The notes: generated by a model not told the origin, from the sequence alone. A stretch of DNA of 64,000 nt from Ceratothoa steindachneri (GCA_963969495.1 OZ018321.1:108949212-109013211); one strand, 5' to 3'. Shown: positions 21,364-34,600, numbered from the stretch's first letter. A program made the numbers and translations.

Positions 21364-24300
21364 AGGATGAAGGTGGCCTCCCTGTGCCGCCCCCCATCCC
21401 CCCTAAGAGTGAGCGCAAGCTCATATTACAGCTGGAAACGAGTTTGCAGAAAGAACACTGGAAACCGCCACAGAGGTCAGACACCGACCAAAGACTCTCA
21501 ACAGGTGTTCAGTACAATGAGTAGAGGGTTCTTATTTGGTTCTGTCATGTGCCCCAGCGTCCTCACTCTTGGCGCTTGCTTTCAGAGTTCTTACCTTATT
21601 GTTTTCCTAGTGGATTGCGTTGAATTACAATAGCCCCTCCCTATCTTCCAATAGAGACGGATTCGATCCACAGAATATCAAAAGGGCCGTAGGAAGGCTT
21701 GGGGCAGGACAGCGAAAAAAATTCAAATATGCCCATTTCTTCTACAATCGAGATATGCTTAAGAACATACGAAAAAGGGTCAGCAAAAGGCTAATTAATT
21801 TCCTATACGAGGCAACTCCTGTTCCCATCACCAAATTCAGTCGCACCTAGCATCCTCATCCATAAATCTATCGTCTATTCTTAGAACTCACCAGGAATGA
21901 CGCTTCATCACATGACTAGCGAGCCTATTCCATTCATCCACCACTCTTTTTGTAAACCAATTTCCATCTTTCCTAAACCTAAACTTGCCCAACTTAACCC
22001 ATGGATACGTGTCCTATTCTGTTTACTAAAACTAAGAACTGTACCTATGTCTCCCCTATTATAACCTTTTACCTCCTTGAAGACTTCAGTCTTCTCCTTT
22101 CTCACGTATGAAGATATAGTCTCGTAAGCCTTTCACCCTAAGGTAAGCTCCTCAACCCATCAATGATCTGAGTCATCCTTCTTTGCACGGATACTTTAAG
22201 GCCACCTTGAAATAAACGAACGCTCATTCCCTTGATTAGAGGTTCAAATATAATTGAGTGAGGAGGTGGTGCTAGAACAAAACCAAAGTTCGTCTAGAAG
22301 AACTAACAAGCACCTGGCAACCATGAATGAGAGTGGTAGAAATGATGGGATGGGGTCAACTAAAAAGGGGTTGCAGAATGGGAAGAAAGGTACGGAAAAT
22401 CATTCACGGACAAACCTAATATGCATAATCCCGCTCAGTCTCATCAGATTAGACCCACATTCAGTCGGGCCTCGAACCTTGCACCACGAGACTCCTTCAA
22501 CCATAGGTGGGGCGAGGCGGGGCAGTCTTGTACTCACGCTGTACGAGATCGAGATCCCCACCCTAAAATAATCCTACGACGGTCCCACTAGAAGAAACAC
22601 TGAAAAGATTACCTTGCTAAGCGTAAAGAAAAATGGAGAAATAAGAGGAAGTGAAAGGAGTGGAAACTCCAGTGGAAAATAGAGGGAGACTTGATGGCGC
22701 CTTTGGAAATTACCCCCGAGGCTCCCGGTTAGAGTTGGAAGGGGAAACTTGGAAAATTAACGTAACCAGCGAGGGGTTTCTTTTACGGTGGGGGGGCTAT
22801 TTAGGGATGAAGCGAGGGGGAAGGGTAAACGAAAACAAAATGAAGCGTCTAAAATACGTCGTATGGTTTTCATTCACTCTCTGGTTAGCGAATTTCCCCG
22901 ACACCAGCGCCCTCACTCTCCTTCCCTCGAAGATGTGACAGTTCAATTGGAGGCCCCGACCTTCCCTTTCCCTTCTGCCACGACAGATGGTGCCCACTGA
23001 GTCATAATACCTCCTCCTCCTCCACTTCACCCCCACCCAGTCCCTTCATACACACACACACAAAAAAAAACCCATTCCAGATGGTCGGACCACAAACCAC
23101 TTTTAGTCCCTTGACCTATGAAAAAACAAGGTCAACCACACTGTACGGAGAAACCACACACATTTCTAGTACCCAGTACCTTGCTTGATTTGGCCCGTGC
23201 CCAGCATGAACTAGTAATGCCTACCTCCTTCAATCGTCTCTTAAGGAACGGGAAGCTGCGGGGTGAGGGTGGGGGAATAAGAAAACGGCACGTCAGATGC
23301 TTCCAAGCATCCTACAAGGCGAACGATACACCCACCCTCTTCCCCGCCAACCTTCACCTATCTCAACAATACCAACAATTATGAGTAACACGCTAGGACC
23401 TCCGGGGTGGCACACAGATAGATGCGTCTCGCATTCCACCCATCCCAGAGCGTGCCTGGCAGCCATCCCGAGCAGGACGATGGAACCGGGCACCATGGAT
23501 CGCTTTGCACCCAAATGGACTCGTGTAACGTCCCTTCGCGATTTAGCGTGCCCGATGGGGCGCCCATCTCTCCAGTAAATCTTTCAATCAGGCACTCAAA
23601 AGGGTAAATGCTGGATTCCCATAGTGCCTCACAAACCAGAGGCCGTTTCAGTACCAAAGGTACATCGATCGGGACAACTAGCATCTTAGACAACCACCAT
23701 TCTTTTCCTGGTCGAGATTCCTTGCAAGTGACATTGAGATCACAAAGGTGGATACTTTCACCTACCCACAACCACCAAATTTAAAGGACCGACCAAGGAG
23801 AATGATAGCAGTGTGATTCAACTTGAAACCGCTTCTTTATTCCCAGTCACCAAACGAAACTTTGCGGGGGATCCGCCCAACAAAGAAGCCAGATTGGAGG
23901 AAAACAAGACTATTAAAAAAAAGAAGAAAACTAGTCAATAACAGAACCTCAATGCTGGGGTCAGAAGGGTATATTTCAACGCCATAAACGAGTTAGTATA
24001 GTCAACGAAATCCAGCGTAAGATGCTGAAACCAATTTGAGGAGAGCGGGGGTTGTCCAGAATTGTAGGAGACCTAAGTGAAAAAACGGATTTTTCTCAAA
24101 GAGACTCCTAAAGTAAGAGGTGGTAGTTAGGTAAAATGAATGGTAGGTCCCGGGTAGGCTAATTGAGAAGCTAGAGGCGAGGACACGAGGCTCTCTTGAG
24201 CCTGCCCTCGTTCCGCAACGAAGGTACACAGACGTGGTTCTCTTGGCAATGCGGATCAAGATTTATTTATAAAGTTTAAGATTTGGGGGAAGTCAACAAC

Positions 24301-27300
24301 CCAGAAGTCAATTAGATACATTTCGAAAGCAAAGTCCTTTAGCACCAACCCATGCATACAAGAGGGGGATGGGGAATCAAGTCCCCCCCCCCCTTCAAAC
24401 TACAATCCGGGTCTCAGCGTTCGACAACGCCCAGCCCATGACCGAGAGCTACACTGCATATCCAAAAGACCCGAACGAATGCTTCGCACCAACGATTCCA
24501 ACCTCCCTTTGCAAATTTGGAAAGAGCGGCTTTCACATAATCTTTTGTCGACCCTTGAAATCCCATTAACGATGGGGGAATCAGTATCCCTGACCCCGGA
24601 GGTCAGCCTCACAAACGGGAAGGGGGTGAGGTGAGAGGAAAGATCAGGCTATGGGGGTCAAGTGGACGTTATTAGGTTCAACTTGACAAATCATGCAGCG
24701 GCTGCCATTAGGAGGAGTGTGCGACCTCCGGGCCATTAGCCCCACGAGGTTCCGTTTTGTTTAGGTTGGGCAGGCCCTGGGGAGTTGTGACTCTCTATTG
24801 CGAGGACCCCATACGAGTCTCCTCTCTGTAATACAGGGGAGAAGTAAACAGGTGTGAAAAATACAAGACCTATTATCTTCAGCATTTATTCATGACCCCC
24901 CCCCCCTTTGCTCACAAACGTTCAAACTTCCATAACATCCCCTTCCTACCACAATCCTGTAACAACAAAGCCCTCCCAAAGTGTTCATCCAACTTTGTCC
25001 CAAATACTGCTACAGTAGGGGCCCTAAACTACCCCGAGCTAAAAATAGGTTACTGCTGCACTATGTCTCCCCCAACCACCGCAAGAGTTGAAAATGAGGG
25101 GCGAATAAGTGGCGACCAGACTCGCGCCCGGCGTCACTTTCAAGCCTCACCACCTTCCAGTCACCATGGAACACCCTCCCATCTACAAAGTGAAAATCAC
25201 CACAACCAACGGCAAGGGAAAGCAGTCACAGAAAAACACTCTTGCAACAACGCACGAACGCTATGTGCGACACATATTTGAAGTAGGTAAAATTTTGCGT
25301 TTCCTCGAAAGGAAACGCGACGCAGCGACGAGACCAACAGAGGAAGAATGGGAATGGATGAGTCAGAAAGAATAGGCGCGCCTCAAAAGATCGCTGGCCA
25401 AACCGAGGAGGTATTATTGCGATGAAAGCAATAACATAAGAGCATGAAGAAAAAGCATAGTGCAGATGAAGGCTGTCTACACAACACCACTGAGGAAAGT
25501 GAGACAACCAATAATTTTTATTTAAGAATATATATTCACCGATCTATATGTAATAAATGCAATTTTAACCCACAGGAAGAAAAGAAGTGACGGATTCATA
25601 GTACTTTTGAACTTTACTTCATTTCCGCTAGATTATATTTTTATCAAACTTATATTAAAATAAATCAGGGAATATACATTTAGAAGTATTTCTTCTAATT
25701 TTAATATTGGTCCCGGATTATTTTGAAACTTTATAGTCGACTAACAAAATTCATTAAAATAATATTTTTTTCTCTCTTCCGAACATATTTATTCTCTCAT
25801 TACTTGCCTGACCTGATTAATCTGTAGTTATCTCCACCCTTTATTTTTTGTTGGGGTGATTTTCTGATACCGCTCAATCTCTACTCTTGCCTTTGATCTG
25901 TCCCAATCATTTGGGTTCATTTTTCTTCGAAATTATAGCCATTCACATGTTATTTTTCGCTTATTATTTATTGGTTATGTCTCTAAAATTGACTGAGCTA
26001 CTTTTTATGTATATATTCTTTTGTTCTTGTTTTTTTCTATTTCTTTAGAATGAACCGAATTAAAGTTCGAAAGCCCACGAAATCGGCCGTTTTTCCCTCT
26101 TTCCCGTTGATTCAAATCGCATTTGTTGCTTCCCTCATGCGCCATTGTGTGAGGCTATCCAATTCTATCTATATGTAATGAATGCATTGCCCATTAAAAA
26201 CCATTTGACTAATCCTATTTTTTAATTACTCAACCCTGAAACTATTAACTTTATCTCGCATATTCCATATGTGAATTAGTTGCCCACTAAAGGAGTCTTG
26301 AACGAAAAAGACAACGTACAAAAGGGTTAGGTGCTCTCACAACCCAGGAGAGAGTCCTTTGTTCCGAAAAGAAAACTTCTTACGGACATTAAATGCATCC
26401 GACTGTAATATCAGCGCCGTAACGAGGAAAAATCGGGACATAAATGCCTCGTATATCAGCCCCTGACATTTTAAGTAGTTTATCGGTCCCATCTAATTAC
26501 ATTACACTGGCATAGAGGCACTCCAAAGCCTGCACATCCACTTGCTGCCATGTAGCCGCATCCGCCGAACAAACGAGTACTAAACGAAATCACCTGATCT
26601 AGAGACTTATTAAAACCAAAGTGCATCTCGGGTTGGTCGCGAGAAAAAGAGTTACGTGGAGGAAGTAACCAAGTGTTGGGAAATGAGAATGTGTGGAGGC
26701 ACACAGTCCGAACAGGCTAAGTAACTAATGTGGGTGCGAAGAACCCGGACTCACCGGACGACTTACCCACTACTCCTTTAAAGGATTACTAACGGAAATT
26801 GCAAACAACTCAGAGCAAAGTTCGTACTCATTTCTTTCTTATTTTCTTGAAATTCATGAGACACCAGTGGACCATGGTTACTGCTTTTAGCATTTCTCGC
26901 CACTTGAACACCACTTTCTTCCATCTTTCCTATTTAACAATTCCAAACTTATCTACTGCAGTCACTTATTTCGCTCTTTCCTTAACCTTCGACCTGTAAC
27001 TAAAGGTTGGCTCATTTTCGAACGCTCCAAAAAGGATTCGAGGGCGCTCACGACTCGTATATTCCCTCCCAGCGGACCTTTGGGTGCAAAGATACGCGTT
27101 TGAATTTATATTTAAGCCCAGAGAGGAGAGTTGAAAGTCGTACTTGCGAGTACCTACGATCATATTCCAGGTTTGGAATATGACCCATTTAATAGCATCC
27201 ACCGGCATCCTAGATTTAATTTCACTCCCCGTCTTTCTGCAGGGCAGTCCTTTTTCTTCATTAATAAACCTGATACATCCACCCCACTCACTGCTTGCAT

Positions 27301-27403
27301 GAGGGCAACGGTCACTCACCGCAATCCCCCCTCCTCTCACCCGACGTTATTTACGGAATGCAGACTTAAGACATCCTCCTCCTGTCGGACAAAGTAGCAA
27401 TTA
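21364..27403. other. Intron sequence, no recognised gene or element
   Basis: About 6 kb. Frames up to 130 codons occur (for example 23379-23771 minus) but lack family signatures. C runs lie near 24379-24391 and 24897-24906. One frame at 25109-25375 is listed separately as a weak candidate. Confidence 0.65.
25109..25375 (+). CDS. Possible small open reading frame, unrecognised
   Basis: An 88-codon frame with an ATG at 25109 and another at 25166 (MEHPPIYKVKITTTNGKGK). From the second ATG the product is highly charged and predicted helical at the end (ERYVRHIFEVGKILRFLERK, then TEEEWEWMSQKE). No family is recognised, and no promoter or splice site can be argued. It is antisense to the myosin gene, within its intron. 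It may be chance or a relic of a mobile element; listed because its composition is more protein-like than neighbouring frames. Confidence 0.2.
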   Translation: MATRLAPGVTFKPHHLPVTMEHPPIYKVKITTTNGKGKQSQKNTLATTHERYVRHIFEVGKILRFLERKRDAATRPTEEEWEWMSQKE

Positions 27404-27468
27404 AAACCAAAATCACTTGTGAAAGAAGTGGGGAAGCTAAAAACCTCCCGTGAGGAAAATATAAAGAC
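27404..27468 (+). repeat. 65-bp arm of a perfect inverted repeat (left)
   Basis: Exact reverse complement of 28896-28960. The right arm belongs to a Jockey-like LINE relic read on the minus strand, so this is an isolated, inverted piece of that element. Confidence 0.95.
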
Positions 27469-28087
27469 CCCCAACATTTATCTTATTTCGATGATACTCC
27501 CCTCCGCCTCCAAGCCCCGCTTAAATATAAAACAGACCAGCCAGAGCATCTGGCATTATTAGAACCTCCAAGTTCCCAATAAAGCACTCGAATCGCGCGG
27601 ATTCGAACCCCAAAATAGGCTCGCTTGACGACTCTCTCCAGCCGTTAGTTAGAGCATTTGACGGTAAGGGATGGGGGTTATGCGTAGCAGCGAATCATGG
27701 AACTGGATGCAAAAAAAATGCCTTCAAACCGATTGTTCCCCAGCATTTTATACCCCAGACCCTCAAAAAAGTGAAACGCAAGGTGGAGATTACGGCTATG
27801 CCCCGTTCGCCTCGGGGCTTGGAGGCGGAGGAGTATCATCGAAACAGGATAAATGTTGGGAGTCTTTAAAAATTGAAATTGATGTAAGAAGTAGGAAATA
27901 TGTGGTAGGTATATAAAAATAAAAAGAAGTTAAGTGTTGCCCTGGTGTAGAGGGCTTCTCTCAGGTTTTTTCTTGTTTTTTTTTATTTTTCCTCCCTTTT
28001 TTATTTATTTTTTTTAAAACTTACATAAATAGATAAATAGTTTTAATTTCTCCTCCATCGTGGCATTCAAGCCTTTCAAGTTTTTTA

Positions 28088-28091
<4 letters not shown>
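27469..28091. other. Spacer inside the inverted repeat, no gene seen
   Basis: T-rich and A-rich sequence. A GGATTCGAACCC-like motif near 27600 resembles a tRNA T-arm, but no tRNA can be folded around it. Confidence 0.7.

Positions 28092-28155
<64 letters not shown>
28092..28155. repeat. AT microsatellite
   Basis: Uninterrupted run of about 32 TA dinucleotides. Confidence 0.97.
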
Positions 28156-28157
<2 letters not shown>

Positions 28158-28239
28158 TTTTTTTATTTTCTTAACAGCTTACTACTCATTTTGCCGGGGT
28201 TTAGGTTTTATTTCTGTTCTGTATATTTTGTTTTCACAT

Positions 28240-28960
28240 TGGGCACTTCGCCTCTTTTTCTTTTGCTTGTTTCTTCTTCTCCTTTCTTCCTTCTTTGCAC
28301 TTAGGTGTTCGTGCTTCACCTGTTTACGTATATATTCCGATTACGTAAATATACCAATTTGGTTCTCTCGGGAGCAGTTTCTTCCACTTGGGAATAGGGC
28401 TTGCCTGGTGGCGCGTCCCCTAACTGCTCTCGGAATTTCTAGGTCGAGGTTCATGTTCGGGAGTATTTCGTTTTCTATCTTGTCCCAGGTCTTTCTCCCT
28501 AGCCTTTGGAGTTCCATATTCAGTGGGGTCATACCTGCTCTTGCGTGCAGTTCTGTTTGCTGAATATAGTCCGTCCTTCGTGCTCCAGCTATAAGCAAGG
28601 CTGCTTTGTTCTGCATTCTCTGCAATTGTCTGAGAGAGGTGGAACTCGCAGCCTGCGCATGACCACTGCCGGGTACACTAAGGTTGAGCGCACCAGAGCA
28701 GTGTATAGCTTTTTAAGATTTTTTCGATGTGAGGTTTTTAAACCTATACAGTCTGCCAAGCTGTATTTTGGCTAGGGAGATTCTGTCACTAATGTGCACT
28801 TTGTATCCTTTGGATGTAAAGTGCAGACCTAGGACTTTTCCTTTATTTCCGTATGGGTATATTTCGCCATTCACCGATACATCCACGTCTTGGGAGTCTT
28901 TATATTTTCCTCACGGGAGGTTTTTAGCTTCCCCACTTCTTTCACAAGTGATTTTGGTTT
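28240..28960 (-). pseudogene. Jockey-like LINE relic: RT thumb and C-terminus
   Basis: In minus-strand order: VDVSVNGEIYPYGNKGKVLG, LHFTSKGYKVHISDRISLAK, LGRLYRFKNLTSKK, then in a shifted frame LKKLYTALVRSTLVYPAVVM, then LQRMQNKAALLIAGARR, ELHARAGMTPLNMELQRLG and the end. This is the order of RT thumb and C-terminal segments in Jockey-type non-LTR elements, which lack RNase H. At least two frameshifts; 5' part absent. No A-tail was identified. Confidence 0.82.
28896..28960 (-). repeat. 65-bp arm of a perfect inverted repeat (right)
   Basis: Exact reverse complement of 27404-27468, 1,427 bp away. It is the 5'-most recognisable part of the Jockey-like relic. It is followed at 28961-28993 by three near copies of a GGGGCTGTGAC unit. 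Confidence 0.95.
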
Positions 28961-29035
28961 GGGGCTGTGACGGGGCTGTGACGGGGCTGTCACAAATACG
29001 CAAACACTTCAATATTATAATTCGGGAAAGAAAGA

Positions 29036-29342
29036 TATATGACTTCGAGGGCCACAACCTTCGCGAACACAGATTATATTCTCTTAATCTAAACTCTCTG
29101 CGCGATCACGGATTATTCTTTAAATCTAAATTAAATTCTCTTTCTGCTCAAAGACGGATTTATTCTCTTAATCTAAATTCTCTTTCTTGGCGAAGACTGA
29201 TTGATTATTATCTTATTCTAAATTTTCTTTCTACACGAAGGCAGTTTATTCTCTTCATCTAAATTCTCTTTCTGTGCGAGGACGGGTTATTTTCTAAATT
29301 CATTCTGCGCGATGATGGATTATCATCTTAATCTAAATTCTC
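29036..29342. repeat. Degenerate minisatellite, about 45-50-bp unit
   Basis: Six or seven diverged copies of a unit with TTCTCTTAATCTAAATTCTC and a variable GCGAxGACGGATTAT part. Units differ in length (about 40-55 bp) and by many substitutions. Confidence 0.85.
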
Positions 29343-31150
29343 TTTCAAGTGTGTACACCATGTTATATCAAGGCACGCTACGGTAGTTTTGGGGAAATAT
29401 GGCCAAGATAACGAAAGCAAATAAGCGATTTTATTAGCATGTATATGACGGACGGCTCAAATCAATCCGTTCTTATTGTCTGCCACTATTTTCTGGATTC
29501 TAGCTAAAATGTGACTCCAAAATAGGAATTCGCCCAATTTGCGAGGTGCACGCGAAGAACCACATCAAACCCGTCTCACACCCACGGAAAATCAGTTTCA
29601 ATGCCGAACCTGAAGGAAACACCGCTGATTTGATCGTATTTTTCCCATTTGTTCAAGTCGCGCATTCAAATTCACCTCGGCCCCGGACTGTCTGATTGGA
29701 AGAGGAATTGGGTGGGGGCGACGACGACCCTTACCACAAGTAGGTACAGGTGCACATCTTAGCACTCGGAATTGCGCGAGGCGGGTGGTCTTTTATGTAG
29801 CTACATTTGTAAGCTAGCTAGTAATTAAGAGAGTACATCAAAATGGCCGTGTTAACGAGGAAAGATGTCTCAATTTTATAATTTCCATCACGCAGGCGCG
29901 CGCTCTCTCTCTCTCTATTCGTTAACTCATTGTGATCTTTTCTTCCGAAATTCAATTATTTTTACTACAGGTTAGACCAAAGCGGCATCTCTGCCCAAAG
30001 TTTGGCAAAAAGTGTAAAACTAGAATTCCATGGGGCGCAAAGAGCTAGAAGGGCATATATTTCACACCAAGCCGTCCCCTATTCGGCCCTTAGGCCCCCT
30101 AACGGGGGCGCTAAACGATATGGTTAGGTTATTGAGCGAGTGCCTTCTTAGCGCCAGTTCCATTTAGCACATAATGTCAGTTTTGCGCAAGCCGTTTTTT
30201 AAAAGTAAAAGGGGCAGCAAATTTTGCTCTTAAAACATCTATATATCCAAAGTGATGCTCCTCAATATATCAGCAGATTACTGGAATATTTAATAGTATA
30301 TACACCGTGTCCCAAAAGTAACCTAGGGATTTAAAAATGATTATAATTTAAACCAAATTTATTAAAAAATAGTTTTAACCCAAATAAAAAATTAAACATT
30401 GGTAATATATGCCATTTAATTATATAAAATTATACCACCGAAATGCTACAAATGGACGTACTCTTTCAATACCATTAATCTCCATAACAGTGGTTAATAA
30501 CTAGGGTTTATTCATGTATGCGCGCTCTTTAAGGTATCCCACCAAAAAATTAAACGGGAGGCGTCAGATCAGAATGGGGTGGCCACGAATTTTACAATTT
30601 CGCGAAATGATTCGGTTTTGGTCACCGGGTTTGTTCTTAAGCTTCCCCCCCCCCCCTCCACCCACCAAACCCCCCGATCATGACCCGATCCAGCTCACTC
30701 GTGATTGGCATTGCGTTGTCAACAAATACGGTTAAATGATCCTTTTTAACATTATACTACATACAAGGAACTGCATTTGAGAGGATGCAACTCGCGCTAA
30801 TGACTATTCCCAAGGATTCTCTAATCCCCAGATCCCACACTTCTGCTTATTAACAAAACCGTTCAAATGGGGAATTGAGCTTCGGCGCTCATAATCAGCA
30901 TATGGACAAATTCGTTATCTTCAGTACCTAGCCTCTGAATTTGGATTAAATAATTTAAGTGTTGTGGATGATATGTCAGTTACAGCTTCTGTATCAATTT
31001 CAAGTTGTATTAAGCTGTAAAGTAAAGGCGAAAATAGTCTCTCGGTGTGCAAATTGGGTGGTTTTTTGATCAGTTGTGAATTTTCTGAGTTCTAAAAAGA
31101 AAGTAAGAAAAATCTTACATGACTTTTTAGATAGCTAGGTGACTTTGGGG
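29343..31150. other. Intron sequence with one mariner-like end
   Basis: Mostly featureless. At about 30298-30325 the sequence TATACACCGTGTCCCAAAAG resembles the terminal bases seen at 39476 and 45055 and may be the end of another Tc1/mariner-type relic. A C run lies near 30646-30658. Confidence 0.6.
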
Positions 31151-31159
31151 ACATCTTGT

Positions 31160-31235
31160 ACAAGGTGGTACTCCTTTGGAGTAGTCATCCACTTTGGTTC
31201 AGCCCCTGGTACCAGCTCTTGTACAAGGTGGAAAT
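31160..31235 (+). repeat. Fragment related to the 5' region of the RTE-like LINE
   Basis: 22 identical bases starting GTGGTACTCCTTTGGAGTAG are shared with 41152-41173, the upstream region of the RTE-like copy, followed by a looser match (CAGCCCCTGG...CCAGCTCT). Too short to assign with certainty. Confidence 0.55.
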
Positions 31236-31684
31236 TTTAAGTAATTATAATTCCTATCTTGCAGGATTTATTGAATTTTATAAATCGAATTGTAAATTCT
31301 TAAAAACCAACCGCTTACAAATAAGTGAAAATGTAAAACAATCAACTTCAAGTACCTGTATAGAAGCGGGAAGACTGGGCAATATTTTCAAAATATTGAA
31401 AACCATTTTTAGTAGATCTGGGAGTTTTAAAGAAATCAAACGACTTAGAGACGGGCAATCATTTTCCGAATTTTTTTTTTTTAATTTTAAGAGCTCATCT
31501 GGCGACTGCCTACTTGGGCATTAGTCGCCGTATTCAATCAACACTGCCTATTACTAGGCATCTTTAAAATAAGATGCAAAAAAAAACCAAAAAGCCCAAC
31601 AAAAATAAAAAAGGCAATAAACAGGAAGCAAGCTCCGGCGTCGGGGGAGGTCTCCAGCTCTCCGGCGCAGGAACGCGCGACCTA

Positions 31685-34600
31685 CTAAAATAACACAAAA
31701 GAAACCCAACTAGTTAAATAAATGGGAGAAGGACGGCCTCCCCCCAAAAGTCTAAGTCCACCAGTCAATGTGCACGAACTCATCCCGAGTACAAGGGATA
31801 GGTGGTAGCGACCCCGCCCATCCCGGTACCGGGACAGGTAACGTGCGCTGAGATCGCCCAGACTGGGACATTCAACAACAATGTACCGAACAGTCTGGGG
31901 GACAACGCAGTTTTCACAGTAGGGCGCTGGCGAGCGCTCCATCAAATTGCGGTGCGTCCCGCGAGTATGTCCAATTCGGAGACGATATAAAGCAACCTGA
32001 AGCCTTCGCAGAATTAGGGGGTAGGTCCATAGGAACAGTCGCGGCGCAATGGCACGTAACTTTAAGTTCCCTTCGACCGTCTCACATCTTGTTTGCCAAG
32101 CAATCCGAAGATCTGCCCGTATTCGTGCCATGTAGTCGGTGTGAGGAAGAGCGAAACACTGGTCTAGTCGCCCGGTCCTAGCGGACTCTTTGGCACCCTC
32201 ATTCCCCGCAATTCCTATATGTCCAGGAACCCAGCAGAAGATAATCTCGACATCCACCCGGCTCGCCAAAACCGTGGCGTCACGGATATCGCGAACCAAG
32301 GGATGCGGAGATCCCAATGGCCCGAGCGCACTCAGGGCGCCTTGTGAGTCCCTATAGATCATAATCCGGTCTCCGAACCGGGCACGTCGCGTAATCTCCC
32401 GTACGGAATAGTGTATTGCCACCAGCTCGGCCGTGAAGACAGACGCAGCACCTAGCAGAGCGCCGCTGACTTCAAACAGAGGGGATACGGCGTGGAAGCC
32501 GACCCCCTCTTCGGACTTGGAGCCATCCGTATAACTGACACGGTTCCAGCGTGACACGAGGTGTGCTCCAACAAGGTCGAACGCAATACTCCCGGCGCTG
32601 TACAAGCTTTGGGAGCAGAGGCGTAGCGACAAATAGCCAAATGTGGTACCCTCCAGGGTGGCATCCTGGGCAGAACCAGGAGCGCAACCGGGCCGAGAGC
32701 TATATATAGCTCTCGAAAGAGTTTCCTGGCCCTAAACTCAAAGGGTTTTGGGTATAACTGGGGTTGCTCGGCGGCATAGGCACCGTCGAGATCAGCTACG
32801 GATGCAGTGAGAGTTGTTGGCGACTGAGGAAGGCGACAGGCTCGCGCGTACAGGCGAGTGATGCACTGCACGGGGCGCAGAGCAGGTGGCATCTCCCCAG
32901 CATCGACCAACAGGCTCTCAATGGGGAAAGTGCGGAAGGCACCGGTCGCAAGGCGAAGGCCGGTGTGGTGGATCGAATCCACCTTCCGCAATAAACGCTC
33001 GGCTGCGGATGCATAAAACTCGCATCCGTAGTCGAGCTTCGAACAAACAAAGGATCGATAAAAAAGTAAGGCAGTAGCCCTATCAGCACCCCAAGCGCTG
33101 AACGTCACAGAACGAAGAATATCCATGGCGCGGGTACAAGAGACCCTAAGGATGCGAATATGAGCCTCCCAAGTGAGGCGTCGGTCAAATACAAGACCAA
33201 GGAAACGGTGCGATTCCACCACTTACAGGCGCACCCCATTAAGAAACAAGTCTGGGTCGGGGTGGAGCCGTGGATGGCGGCAGAAGTGCACCACCTTAGT
33301 CTTCGCCAAGGAAAACCGAAACCTGTGCGATTCGGCATAGCGAGAGATGCGGTTCAATGCCTGTTGGAGTCGACGCTCCAGAGTTGGCATGTGGGCCGCG
33401 ACAAAAGAGATCGAAAGGTCGTCAACGTAGAGCGTAGCGAGAACATCTTCCGGCAGCTCCGAGGTGATGCCGTTGAAGCTCAGGGCAAAGAGTGCGACAC
33501 TGAGGACACTTCACTGCGGGATACCCTCTTCCTGCTGCTTTGGGCCGGAGAGGGCTCCCCCCACCCGTACGCGGAATCTAGGATCTCGCAAAAATTCAGA
33601 TACAAACATTGGGAGGCGTCCCCTCGCCCCCATCGTGTAGAGAGCCTTCATGATACCGTATCGCCATGCGGTATCATAGGCCTTCTCCAGATCGAAAAAG
33701 ACCGTGGCGTAGTGCTGTCTACGAAGGAAGGCCTCGCAGACGGAATTCCAGTCGGAGCAGAGCATCCGACGTGGAGTGGAACTTGCGGAAGCCGCACTGT
33801 GCAGAAGACAGATGGCCTCCGCTGTCCAGGAAAAAGGCTAGTGTAACATTTACCAATTTCTCCATCAACTTGCACACGCAAGAGGTTAGAGAGATCGGGC
33901 GGAAACCGGTCGGAGTAGAGTGATATCTCCCGGGTTTGCGAAAGGCGAGCACAGTAGCGATCCGCCAGGAATCTGGGAGAAGACCCTCCACCCAGATCCG
34001 GTTGAACAAATCTCACAGAAAGGCCATGCCTCGCTCACCCAGGTGTCGAAGCATGGCGTACGGGACATCGTCCGGTCCATGGGCGGTGTCCGCGCACGAA
34101 GCGAGAGCGGAACGCAACTCACTCACAGTAAACCTGTCGTTGAAGGGTTCTCCACCTCTGGAGGTAAAGTCCAGCCGGCGGCCTTCCGCGACATCACGAC
34201 GTGCATTGAATGCTGGCGGAACAGCATCACGGCTAGAGAATGTAGAAAAAGGGGGCGCTAAGGATTCCGCCACGGACGTAGGGCCCGAGATTGCGGTCCC
34301 ATTCTCCTGGAAAACGGGAGGTCCTGCGAGAATTTGCCCCAAATCCTTTTGATTCGCTTCCACACTTATGCTAAAGGAGTCTTCCCGTTAAGTGAAGACA
34401 GGTATGCCTGCCAAGAAGAGCGGCGGGCGTGCTTCGAAATATAACGGAACCTAGCCCTAGCCCGACGAAATTAACCGACAGTGAAATCGTTCGGGCGGCG
34501 CTTATAGCGCATGTAGGCATAACGCTTCTGTTTGAGGGCCGTCTCACACTCGGCCGACCACAATGGGAGTGGTGGCGTGCAAAACAGCCACACGTCCTAG

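Noticed and set aside
23379..23771. 130-codon minus frame
   Set aside because: No recognisable domain, no splice or start support, overlapping frames of similar length on the other strand.
27590..27665. tRNA-like motifs (GGATTCGAACCC and GTTAGTTAGAGCATTTG)
   Set aside because: The two motifs are on opposite strands and no acceptor, D or anticodon stem can be built around either.
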